Part shown: positions 33,801 through 43,546 of the stretch, in pieces
How the letters are laid out: each line of letters opens with the position of its first letter
Position numbering within the stretch: position 1 is the first letter of the stretch
Source of the DNA: Cladopsammia gracilis
Lineage: Eukaryota > Cnidaria > Anthozoa > Scleractinia > Dendrophylliidae
DNA: 64,000 nucleotides
Direction: 5' to 3'
Assembly: GCA_022457155.1 (NCBI GenBank)
Contig: JAJGOT010000090.1
Coordinates: 806,001-870,000, forward strand
Translations under genes and position numbers: made by a program
Notes under the pieces: generated by a model
What the model saw: the letters and a program-made list of their open reading frames with translations, nothing else
Databases searched by the model: none
Told to the model about the DNA's origin: nothing

Positions 33801-35059
33801 AGCCCGGGGGGGGGGTACTCCCATATATGAGCTATATAGGTATGTGCCGCTGTGAAGGGTATGGTTTCAGGCAGTTTAGTCTAGGATAGGGTATAGTAAT
33901 CAGAGATTTTTGGTCTAGAATAGGGTATCATTTTCCGCGAAACTGATCAGTTGCGTGAAGAATTTATTCTGGACAAGGTTTACTGGCAAATGGCATTTAA
34001 AAATCGGTACGGCAGGCAGTACAGCATTTTTACTGACCCCTGTTAACTAATAACTGTGATAGTGAACGATTTTCTGGAAAATAGCGAGTCTGGAATAGGT
34101 CTAGGATAGGGTAGGGTTTTTCAGTGTTTAGTCCAGAATAGGGTTGCAAAATGCAGCTAAAATGGTCTAGTATAGGTTAAGGGTCTCAGAGTCCCAGCGG
34201 CACACCCCCACCCAAAAATTTACAGAGTACCCCCCCCCCCCCCCCGGTTGCAAAGCCCGGCGAATCGCTCTTAAAAGTAGTGCTAGTATTACGATCAGGA
34301 AATGTAGACGCTAGACTAAAGTGCCATTGGGTTACAAGTTCGCCTGTTTAGAAGTCACCACATCCCCCAGTCTGCTTCACAAGCAGGATACGTTTAAGGA
34401 CCAGTAGCAGTACAATGTATTACGGAGCGAGACGTTTAGATTACCCGTGTCTCCCTCACTAGCAGCGTACCATATGTTTAAGGACTGGCAGTAGTAAAGG
34501 GTATGGGATAGTGCGAAGTTTAGATAACCCCTGGTTCCCTCACCAGCAGGATATGTTTAAGGACCGGCAGTAGTAAAGGGTATGGGAAATGGGAAGTTTA
34601 AAGTCCCCCAGTTTCTCTTCCCCAGCAAGATATGTTTAGGGACCGGCAGTAGTAAAGGATATGGGATACTGCGTAGCTTAGTATAGGCTAACCCTGGTTC
34701 CCTCACCAGCAGGATATGCTTAAGGACCGGCAGTAGTAAACTAGTCAACCACGACTTCTAATAGAAGTCTTGGGGTAACAATCTATAGAATAATCCTAGT
34801 TTGCATCCTTACAGCACATCTCATGAACTAGCATTTAATTAACCATTCTTGTTGAAACCCAAATAAAGTGTTATTGAGAGAATGTTTTTTCTTATAGCTG
34901 ACTAAGTTCACCAGGATGAACGTATGGACACAATTCTTTTACTGGACAGACCAGTATCCCACAGGACCAGATGACCGCATCTGCAAAGTACCCTCAAGCA
35001 AAAAGAATCAAATAGCGGATATTGTCCATCATTTCCCCGATGGTGAAGACATATGTTGA
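27840..35059 (+). CDS. Uncharacterised multi-exon gene, about 575 residues or more
   Basis: Seven exons: about 27840-28141 (start uncertain), 29365-29776, 31330-31664, 32472-32561, 32700-32913, 33575-33789 and 34898-35059, ending with TGA. All junction phases agree and no internal stop occurs. Exon 1 has ADFLAVLQGVVGFYKAI and SLKKWLTFGENYQPLEDSS. Exon 2 has ELVCLLEVASLPTDIAAF, SFFIAGAARIDLIGKVMDLD and IGGYLFDIPLLEETK. Exon 3 has FLDYLLSTYRALERSFM and KKWSFNLERDKM. Exon 5 has VPATVHLQVRHLSASYFRAG. The last two exons are Cys-rich (CSLFCLTKDDSRWQPMC, GIYELKIPVDENLRC, FFYWTDQYPTG). The architecture is a helical N-terminal half, then a beta-rich Cys-containing C-terminal part, which would suit a secreted or extracellular protein. 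No signal peptide is seen because the 5' exon is missing. I do not recognise the family. Confidence 0.75.
28207..28749. mobile_element. TTAA-flanked element, about 535 bp
   Basis: TTAA at 28207-28210 and 28746-28749. Inverted repeats TTGCATATGAAGTAAA and the complement of TTTACTTTATATGCACT are imperfect. A minus-strand frame from 28488 starts MSDRDSVEDITSSQSD and runs through most of the element; it may be the remains of a coding exon. It lies in the first recognised intron of the plus-strand gene. Confidence 0.65.
29808..30632. mobile_element. Two copies of one element in inverted orientation
   Basis: Copy 1 is about 29808-30126, copy 2 about 30316-30632 on the opposite strand. Each has its own inverted ends around TTATGTCCAGGATTGCA and ATGCATGACAAATTT. 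Shared interior words are GACACTTCGTGACGTTTAT, TTAAAAAGCAGAATTTAGGG and AACACTAACACTAATGC. They occupy the intron between exons 29365-29776 and 31330-31664. Confidence 0.85.
31851..32074. mobile_element. Palindromic element family P, copy 1
   Basis: Ends ATTTTACAGTTGTGTGCTTA and the complement of ACTAAGTAGAAACTGTAAAAT; inner arms CCTGGCCTTTGTGTG and TCATATGTAAATCATGTT recur inverted. A diverged second copy lies at 38040-38265. Confidence 0.8.
33123..33446. mobile_element. G-run/C-run bounded element, copy 3 (divergent)
   Basis: Begins with about 19 G and GCTGCTCCCATATAAAAATG; ends TTTTTTTATGGGAGTCCCCCC. The interior repeats TACCCTAAAAGGTA-type words (ATACCCTAAAAGGTAC, GTACCCTAAGCGGTTCC, ACCCCTAAACGGTACGACG). 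Ends resemble copies 1, 2 and 4, but the internal word differs. It lies in the intron between exons 32700-32913 and 33575-33789. Confidence 0.65.
33794..34260. mobile_element. G-run/C-run bounded element, copy 4, with long target duplication
   Basis: The element proper is about 33806-34245. It starts GGGGGGGGGTACTCCCATAT and ends with a long C-run. GTTGCAAAGCCCGG occurs at both edges (33794-33807 and 34247-34260), a duplication of 12-14 bp depending on how the G-run is assigned. The left copy begins four bases into the GTAAGT splice donor of exon 33575-33789, so the insertion landed at the donor and kept it intact. Confidence 0.8.
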
Positions 35060-36405
35060 TCTATAAACCGCGCCTTCATCTTTATCTATTATTGTAACGT
35101 TCGCATGAAAGAAATAAACTTCAGCTTTGTTACAATTCATCTTGAAAATCTTTTTTCTGTTGACCTGTACATGTTCACCTGATTTATTTTGGTTAACCAG
35201 GAGTAAAAGTCCAGTTAAACATTGTTCAATCTCCGCTAACGACTCCAACCCACGAAAAAGGGTACTCTTTTTAGGCTGGAGGTATATAAAAAGGTAGAGA
35301 TTTCACCAGTTGAAGTATAGAAAATGGTAGGGAAAACTATCATTAAGATACATAAAAAGGGCCTTTCAATATATCTCAAACAGACGCTAGTGGTTCTACT
35401 CATGGTGGTAACGCTTGACGTTAGTTTTCGTGGATATCGTTCCTTGGGTTTAGTTCAAGGGTATAGTAAATACACCTTATTCGAGTTGCGTAGAATTTTT
35501 TCCAGCCCCGCAGAGGCGAGAAAAAATGCTAGGAATGAATAAAATGCCCGCAAGTATTATCTGTTAAACCATCGAATAAGGAATTTATCATTCGATTGAA
35601 ATTCGTTTTATACCAGGTTACTAAGGATTAATACAGCAATATACTGTGTAATACGCTGGGATATTTTGCTTTTAATGTTCTCTTTCCCTTATAAGGAAAA
35701 ATAAAGTCACAGTCGCATAATAAAGAGATACAGTGTTTCTTTTGTAGGTATATAAAGGGTTACCTTTTCGTTTAATCAAAGGCTCCTTAGAGCCAACCCG
35801 TGAATTTGAAAAGCTAGCGTAAAGCAATATTGCGGTAAGCTTATGTTTTCACTATGTCACGTTTCAATGTTTTCTTTTTAAATTAAACGTAAAGATTTTT
35901 GACAAGCGCAAAAAATAAAAATACAGTACATCACTTTCATAATGTTCAGTCCGAAGAAGAAGAAGAAGAAAAAAAGAATAGCCCGAGCGAGATTCGAACC
36001 TGGGCCTTTCGGCTGTAAGTCCTCGACCACTGTGACCACTGACTTTAAAAAGGATAAATTTTATTACTTGAAGGTAGATAACCATCAAAACGCGTGTTGA
36101 AATTCGCGTGAAAAACGCGTGAAAATTCATTTTAAATTGATTTTAACGTTGCATTAAAGACTCCAAATGCGAAACATCTTTAAGCTTATTGTTGTATATA
36201 TTCGTTTACACCAATTTAGTTATTGTTATCGCTGAATTCACGCTGTTCTTGTTACAAAACGCATTCGTAAGAAAGCATTACGTCACTAAGTTTACAGCTG
36301 ATGGAAGGAGCGAGTGATTGACTCATTTGCATATCTGTCACCGTTACCGATAACCCGTTCATTACGCATGCGCGTATATTCACGGGTTAAAAACGGTATA
36401 TTTAA
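35060..36405. other. No recognisable gene
   Basis: Downstream of the plus-strand gene. Only short unrelated frames are seen. A tRNA-promoter-like B box (GGTTCGAATCT, minus strand) is at 35990-36000, next to TTCGGCTGTAAGTCC; it may be a SINE remnant. Confidence 0.5.
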
Positions 36406-36510
36406 CAACTATTCACTGAAGTGGAGGTGGGTAGTGGTGGATATTGCGGCTCGGTAAATATCCACCACTACGCACCTACGCTAAGGTGAATAGTTGTTTT
36501 AGTATATACT
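36406..36510. mobile_element. Palindromic element, about 105 bp
   Basis: Arms AACAACTATTCACTGAAGTG, GTAGTGGTGGATATT and their complements AATATCCACCACTAC and GTGAATAGTTGTT. A relative of one arm is near 9415-9475 (CAACTATTCAACTCTCATG; AGTGGTGGATATTTCC). Confidence 0.75.
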
Positions 36511-37309
36511 GAAATTAAATTTTGTTTACCGACTTTAACGGTTTTTGGCGAGAAAAGACTGAAAACTGTCCGTATGTAAGAATGGGGTGTCCGAATAAAG
36601 CCGGTGTCCGTAGAGTGGGCTTCCGCTGTATTTTTTTACCATGTAATTTTAGTGTCTTTAAAGGAAACTTTAAAATGTGAAAGCTAAAATACAGCTTGAG
36701 ATTTTCGGTTCTTTTAGCTAAATATTTCGGCGACAGAAAAAAAAAATCGACACCAGATAAATTTCTGCTGCCTTCTTGCGAGATATTACATTTGGATCTG
36801 TAAAAAAGAAGAATTCACCCCAAGATAGAAGGCTTTATGAAATACCTTAAATCAGTTTATAATATTGAATCCAAGTCCGCCGTTCCACCAAAGAAATGGA
36901 ATCTCATTGCCGCAATGTTTTAAAGATATTCATAAACCTGTAAACCCTTGGTAACTTTGCTTATGTAGCACCATCACAAGCCTTGCTGACCAGAGTTCTT
37001 GCAGTTTTCCGCAAACACCGTATTGTTCTAATGACTTTTTTTGTAACGTTTATTGTTTTGTCTTTTGTTTGTAACACACAAAGCACTGTTTTTGCTTTTT
37101 CTTTCTTTACTTACTAGCTATTTTTAATATATATTCTAAACTGTAATCTAGTAATAATTATTATGTTAATAAAAGTTAAAAAAGAAAACTTTTAGGAAAA
37201 GGAAATTACTGGTAGCCTGATAATTGATAATTTGATAATTTATTTATTTCGCCATTTCACACAATTACATGACATAGTAGAATTACAAATTAGAGCAGTT
37301 TTTAATCGA
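36511..37309. other. No recognisable gene
   Basis: AT-rich sequence with no coding signal or clear repeat structure. Confidence 0.5.
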
Positions 37310-37530
37310 GTGTCGTAAAACCAAAACCAAAGTAATTACTCTGACCAATCACAGCAGTCGAAAACAATCCAATGAACCAATCAGAGCTCGAAGCAATTAC
37401 ATGTCGGCGGCGCCAAGCGCGGGAAAACGCGTGCGAGCAAGACACGATTGGTTTTGGTTTTACTTCTGATTGGTCGAGAAAGTGGTGCGAGATTTTTTAG
37501 CCAATCACGAAGCGTAGCAATGCAAAAGCA
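37310..37530. repeat. Dispersed CCAAT-rich repeat, copy 3 (most complete)
   Basis: Begins AAAACCAAAACCAAAGTAAT and ends AGCAATGCAAAAGCAAAGCA, i.e. the ends are related inverted repeats. It contains GACCAATCACAGCAG, CAATCCAATGAACCAATCAG and TTGGTTTTACTTCTGATTGG. It has at least five CCAAT words. It holds one copy of the unit expanded at 21805-22135. Confidence 0.75.
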
Positions 37531-37814
37531 AAGCAATTGTGTAATTACTTTCGACACTCATTTGAAAACTACTCTAACAGAGGAAAATGGCGTGGAAACC
37601 TGAAAGAAACCATAGGGCTTGTATAGATCAGGTTTCCTCACAGGACTAGAGGTAGATTAGCCAAATAAAATAGAGCAATATGGACGAACTAATTGATTAA
37701 GGTTACAGATCGTAATTTTTACCAATAAGAAATTCTTAAAGCAGGGGAGGAGGAGCTAGTTATCTCGGGATTAAGTGAAATGAAAAACTTTGGACCTTGA
37801 AAAAAAAAAAACGA

Positions 37815-37935
37815 AAATAAGTGGTAAGTGATAAGTGGTATGTGATAAGTGATAAGTGGTATGTGATAAGAGTGGTAAGTCGTAAGTGATAAGTGGTAAG
37901 TGGTAAGTGATAAATGGTAAGTGGTAAGTGATATT
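37815..37935 (+). repeat. GTGGTAAGTGATAA minisatellite
   Basis: About twelve degenerate units of AGTGGTAAGTGATA and AGTGGTATGTGATA. Almost every unit contains GGTAAGT or GGTATGT, the plus-strand 5' splice-site consensus. Confidence 0.9.
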
Positions 37936-38039
37936 TTTTATCCTTTTGAAAACAAAATGCGTTAAATTTTCCGATGTTACTTACCAATTTTTAAGACGAC
38001 CAAGGCCTTCTGAACATTTTCCCACCGAAACGATAGAGC

Positions 38040-38265
38040 ATTTTACAGTTGTCTTCTTAGTATCCTGGCCCTTGAGTGGAAGCGAGGCTGATGTTGACCT
38101 TGTTATGATACAGACCTTGGAGCTTTTCAGATTTAAATTTGCATAGTTAGCATGAGAAAAGCATTATTAACATGTGAAACGGCAGAAAGGATTGTATCAA
38201 AGCAAGGCCACCTCTAATCTCGCTTCCACTCGAGGACAAGGTCACCAAGCACACAACTGTAAAAT
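38040..38265. mobile_element. Palindromic element family P, copy 2
   Basis: Ends ATTTTACAGTTGTCTTCTTA and the complement of AAGCACACAACTGTAAAAT. Same order of arms as 31851-32074, more diverged. Confidence 0.75.
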
Positions 38266-39412
38266 GGACTATTCTTTGGATACCACGCAGTTCTTTACAA
38301 CCTCTAGTTTCATTAGACTTGGGATCACTCAGTTCTATTGTTTACAGGGCTACGGTCCATTGTTGTGTTGTTTGTTCTATTATTTTCTCAGCCAATCACA
38401 GAAGACCTTATAAGAGCTGCGTAATGCCTGAATCGTTGGGTGCTCCTATTCCCATGGTAATTAAAAACTGCTGAGGGACATGGTCAAGACTATTGTATTC
38501 GGACAGGACCCACCGTGTTACAAAAAGAATGGTGGTCTCTTTATGTACCCCTTTCGCGATTCCCCCACCTAAAAAGATCATGTCTTGTAAGACAGCCCTC
38601 ACTCTATCGGGAGTAGAAACTGATAAAAAATTCAAATCTTCCTGTTCCGTTTTACTAGCCCCCCCCCCCCCCCCCCTCCCACCCTTCACAAGGTGGCTCC
38701 TCATCCAGTACACTGTACACTTGTTATGACCACTTCCCTAAAAGGCAAATGCTGAGAGGTAATGTCATCCATACAAAAAATGAATGAAATCAAAATTGAA
38801 AGTAGAAAACGCAACAACTGTACACATTACAGGCAGCTTGGTCCAAAATGAGACTCAGTCCTTATCTGAGCAAGCGTAATGAACGGGTTATCGGGAACGG
38901 CGGCTAATTCACTCACTCACTCTATCACTCACTCGCTCGCTCGCTCGCTCGTTCCATCACTCAGATGTAAATGTTGTGGTACAAGAGATCCTCTCTTGTG
39001 TGGTGCAATTTTGTCCTTGGTGCAAATTTTATTTTCGTTTGTTTAAAAGTCATTATCATACATTATCATACATTTCCATACCCTAAAATAAAGGAAAATA
39101 AACTTTGCACCATGGACAAAATTGCACCATAACATAAACTTTAAAAACTACGTGAATGTGTATATTATGCCTAGTATAGTGAAATAAAACTCTGGAAAGA
39201 CAGCAATGCGATCGTGTATATTTTATTTGGAAGACTGACCAATAACTATATGGAGCCACCTTAAGCGATCGCCCTCGGGAAATAGCCAACTAACCACATA
39301 ATAGAGGATGACCGCGTTATAGTCTTGTCAGTAACTGTGCTCACACTGTGGGTAGCTCCTCCTAAAATGTTATGCAATTGGTATAGGATTTGATGGAGCC
39401 GAAAGCAATTGT

Positions 39413-39452
<40 letters not shown>

Positions 39453-39653
39453 TCGAAATTCAGATATGTTTAGAAGCGACGACATTTATTTTGAGTATGT
39501 CCCCTTTGAATTATAGAGGTGTTCTTAAATCTAGCATGTATATGGCAAAAAAAATTGAACTAGAATGCGAAATTGATCACATAACATACATTTTTTTAAA
39601 ACAACAACGGTAACGCAAAATATGAGTAAAAATCAAGTAATTGCATGTTCAAG
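38266..39653. other. No gene; simple repeats and element fragments
   Basis: Contains a C-run at about 38660-38680, a CTCG-rich run at about 38918-38955, a relative of the palindromic elements of 6.1 kb at about 38970-39145, and a fragment resembling the GGTGACCG elements at about 39250-39340. No coding region seen. Confidence 0.55.
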
Positions 39654-39968
39654 GAAGTTAGGGGTATCGAATGGTCTTTGCGAGCATTTGCGAGCATGCG
39701 AGCACTGTGTTTTTTCTTGCGAGCACGAGCGGTCATCAAATTTCTCTTGCGCGGAGCAGCGAGCACTTTAGCAAAAGCAACAGGCGAGCAGCGAGCACCT
39801 CGTAAATTTGTAATACTGTATTAACTTGTATCATTGTAATGACAAATTTCATTTCTGAGAGCCACCTCTCCCACGTTATTCAACTGAATCAGAATTTATA
39901 TGTCCCATCCTTTCAATCCGTAGACGCCCTGTGATCTATTGCTCTCTGTAAGTCTTTCGATTCAATAG

Positions 39969-40013
<45 letters not shown>

Positions 40014-41026
40014 TTTATTTATCCACGGAATCCTTATCACTAAAGAGGGGTCTTCTAATGAGCCGCGCGCATTAAACCTCGTACAAAAAAGGTAAGACTT
40101 AAAAATTACAAAAATCCTATAATAAGTGCTAAACTAAATTAAGAAAATTCTAATATACAATAGCGGAATAAAAACTATTTAAAGTAGTGGCCTGCTTAGC
40201 CTCCGCTGACAGACTGTTCCATGTTACTGCGCCCCTATAACGAAAACTTTTCTTAAGGGCCTCAGTGTTCGGTCGCGGAATAAACAGGTTATGTTGCGCA
40301 CCTCGAAGATTATGTCTGTGAATGGTATTAACGCTGGCGAATTTATCAGACAGGTATTCAGGTACAAAGTGATTTAAAGATTTCAGTTGTTTTGCACGTC
40401 TGTCAGCAAGGCTATCCCATTTAAGGGCATGAAGAATCGGGGCAGATCTGGCATCCCAACTAGACCCTGTTATTATGCGTGCAGCCCTGTTTTCTAGTTT
40501 CTCTAGTTTTTGGCTGATGCCATTACCGATACTGCCCCAGACAGCGCTGCAATAATCGAGATGCGGAAGAACCAGTGACTTGTAAATTGTGACAAGGGTG
40601 CTCTGGGGACATATATGTCTTAGCCTCCTCAGGGCAGCAAGTACTTTAGCAACTTTACCGACAACTTCGAAGATGTGAGCCTCCCACGAGAGTGTTTCGT
40701 CAACCTGAACGCCTAGGCATTTGTAACTATTGACTTTTTCAATTGAATGCCCGTCAAGGCATATGTGTGGTTCACTAGAGAGTATATTTGATGGCATTTG
40801 ACAGCACATTTATTTCTGTACCAAGAAACCTATAAAGCACGATTTACGAAATTTCGGGCAATCAGCAAATTTTAACGAGAATCTGAGCCCGGCATGCGAG
40901 CAATTGCAAAAATTTTGCGAGCACGAGCAAGCGAGCACTGGTCTAAATTTTGCGGGCAAATCGAGCAAAGGCCACATTTTGCGAGCACTTGAAAATTTTA
41001 AGGGACCATTCGATACCCCTGAAGTT
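39654..41026. mobile_element. TIR element X1 with 6-bp target duplication
   Basis: Perfect 17-bp inverted repeats AGGGGTATCGAATGGTC (39660-39676, complement 41004-41020), flanked by GAAGTT on both sides (39654-39659 and 41021-41026). Near both ends GCGAGCA and GCGAGCACGAGC are repeated, at least six times on the left and four on the right, all on the plus strand rather than inverted. The middle is occupied by a truncated LINE. Superfamily not assigned. Confidence 0.85.
39969..40812 (-). pseudogene. 5'-truncated LINE, reverse transcriptase C-terminal part
   Basis: A 219-codon minus-strand frame (40809-40150) has YKCLGVQVDETLSWEAHI, IYKSLVLPHLDYCSAVWG, KLEKLENRAARIITG and RGAVTWNSL. These are the hallmarks of the segment after the reverse transcriptase catalytic core in Jockey/CR1/L2-type LINEs. 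Catalytic motifs and endonuclease are absent through 5' truncation. On the minus strand the copy ends in a (ATT)n tail (39969-40012), as CR1/L2-type elements often do. It sits inside X1. Confidence 0.88.
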
Positions 41027-41614
41027 AAAACAGCAAACATCAACAGTTTTGTCATCACATTCAACATGAAACGAAAAAATCAGTTATGGCTGTCTGTGAT
41101 TTAAGGCCAAGTAGGCGCCCGAAGTTCATTTTGTGTTGCAAGTCACCCACTTTGCTTACCGCCAATAAAAGTCGGTTCTTCGTGGCCATTAAACTAGGTG
41201 ACCGTAGAGGTGAATTACAATAAAATTAGAGAAGTCTAAATGGTGACCGCATCCGCTTAATAGAGGTGAAGTTTATAGTAAGTATGGGGAACGATTTCTG
41301 GGAATCTTTACCAAGTGACAGCTTCATAATCAACAAATGTAAAAAGCCGCTTAATAGACGTTTGGCTGCAATAAACTGTTTTTGTTTGTTACTTGGCATA
41401 ACTCAATAATTATCGAACACAATAGCAGTGCAGCTTAGACCTTTCAGATGGTTTGTCCTTAAAAACGGCTCGTAACCAAAAATTGACAAAATGCAAAGAC
41501 TGAGCCAAGGCATCAATATATAGGCGAATCTTTGTTCACAATTATTTCCTCATAAGCATATGCGTCTCATTCTCTAATCGAGCCGGCTACAAAAAATCAA
41601 CTCCGATTATTGAG
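41027..41614. other. No recognisable gene before the satellite
   Basis: No coding signal. A fragment with GGTGACCGTAGAGGTGAATT and ATGGTGACCGCATCCGC at about 41205-41270 resembles the GGTGACCG centres of the small element at 27295. Confidence 0.5.
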
Positions 41615-43247
41615 AAGGCATACAGTGTAGCACAATTAGCTTTCTCTGGAAATATAAGCCCGATATCCTAGATACTCTTTGTGGAATACTATTTTAACAT
41701 CTCGAAATTTTGTAAAGGATGTATGGCTCATTAGCGCTTTTGCCACCCAACAATTTTGAAATTTTTGATAGATGATATTTCCTTTAAAAAAATACATGCA
41801 AAGGGATAAAAATGACGCAGATTACTAAGTTTAACAAGCACTTTCAACTTTTGAAGTCGGTTTGTACTTAGCACGATGCCTTCTCTACGTTAATTCATAT
41901 GCTAATGACATTAAGTTCAAACAATGTCATCAGCAATGATTCGCCTATTGATCGATATTGAACTGTACAAAATAAACAAGACAGAAACTTTTAAATTCAG
42001 TAGCGCTCAGTCCAGCTTCCGTGTCGGGCACTAGAAAGGAGAAAGAAAGGAAATGATTTTTCCACGCGTGAAAAGCACAAGGAAAGCTGAGAGACTGTGT
42101 GGAGCTCGAAAAAAAGGAGTATCGCGATTCGTGCTCTACCCGCGCGCTTCGCGTGAGCGCGTGAATGACCCCTCTTCCACCCCTGTCGATGTCTTGCGCT
42201 TGTCATCACGTGAATGAATGCGAGACAATGGCAATGACGCATATCAGTTTTCCGGGAAAAAACCCAGTTGAACTTCCTTTGCAAAGCAGTTACGAATTTA
42301 GATCTTTATTCAGGTCAGTTGAGCCACTGTTTTCATTTTTCGATTATATCTGAGCGATGTGTTTGACTGCAGTGTAACACTTTACTTCCTCTAGGCTACG
42401 GTGACAAGTCAAGAAATCCAACTGGATTGACAAAAAGGTAACCTATTCGGTGTGTTTCATTGTGTGTGCTCTTGATTCTGTTTCGGGGAAATACGACAAA
42501 TAATGGACTGATAAAATAATAACTAAGGACATGTTTATTGGTGGAAAACAGAAATAATTACCGTAGATACTCGATTCAACTGAATAGGTGTACTTGTATT
42601 GGAACAAACACGAACAACCGATTGCTAAAATCAATACACGATATTTTTATAGCAGAACAATAGAGTTTTATATATTGAACGTTTTGCCTTTTATTTCGAA
42701 AACTTAAAAAAAACATGTTTTATAGAGAACAAAAGATAAGGCAGCTTGTTAATGATAGTCACTTACACGTAAGTTACATATAATATTAGTATTTATCACT
42801 GTCAGCTTATAAACATTCATGGGCAAAACAAGTAAAACGCATTTCAAGAATCGAAAGCGAAACCTTAGAAGTAATTGAGTAAAATACGCCGTTTATGGGT
42901 ACCTATATGAATTTCAAGAGAAGCATATTTCACTGCACCCCGTTTGGATGTCTTTAGCATTGGATTTTGCAGAGCATGTTTGAGTTTTCAGCTTGTGGGT
43001 CGTGACAAACGAGCCGTAACCAAAACTGCTAAAATGCAAATACTAAATGCGTGAGCGCGTGAATGACCCCTCTCCGACCCTTGTCCAGTGCCCGTCAGTC
43101 ACGTGAACAATGCGATACAATAGTCGCGACGCATATCAGTTTTCCGGGAATAACGGGAAAAAACCCAGTTGAACCTTTACAAAGCGGTCGCGAGTTTATA
43201 TCTTTATTCAGGTCAGTTGAGAGACTGTTTTCGTTTTTCAATTATAT

Positions 43248-43491
43248 TGTACCGAACTTGTGGGGTACACCAATAATCACACCGATTTCTCGTCTTGTCC
43301 TGGTTTAATCATCCTTGAATTTACAACGCGTGTTCGTCTCTATCTTCCCTGAGTTCTCTCCTCCACAAAAACCTATTTCACAATCATCTTTTGTCTCCGA
43401 TTACAATTCTCATCATGATCTAATAATAATCAAACAATGTCACGTTGTCACGTTCAAGGCTAAAAGAAATTATTCACGACACTTCCGGTCA
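43248..43491 (-). repeat. Pao 3' LTR
   Basis: 244 bp. A purine-rich stretch (AGGGGAGTGTG on the minus strand, about 43492-43502) directly precedes it and fits the polypurine tract. Confidence 0.93.
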
Positions 43492-43546
43492 CACACTCCC
43501 CTAAAAATTAAATGTCACTTAATTTTTACTAGACTACAGTCAATGT

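Noticed and set aside
35980..36045. Possible tRNA gene on the minus strand (B box GGTTCGAATCT).
   Set aside because: The sequences around the B box do not pair as a T stem and no proper anticodon stem or acceptor could be drawn. At most a tRNA-derived SINE fragment.
38408..38713. 101-codon frame with a Gly run.
   Set aside because: The Gly run is a translated C-run of simple repeat; no other support.
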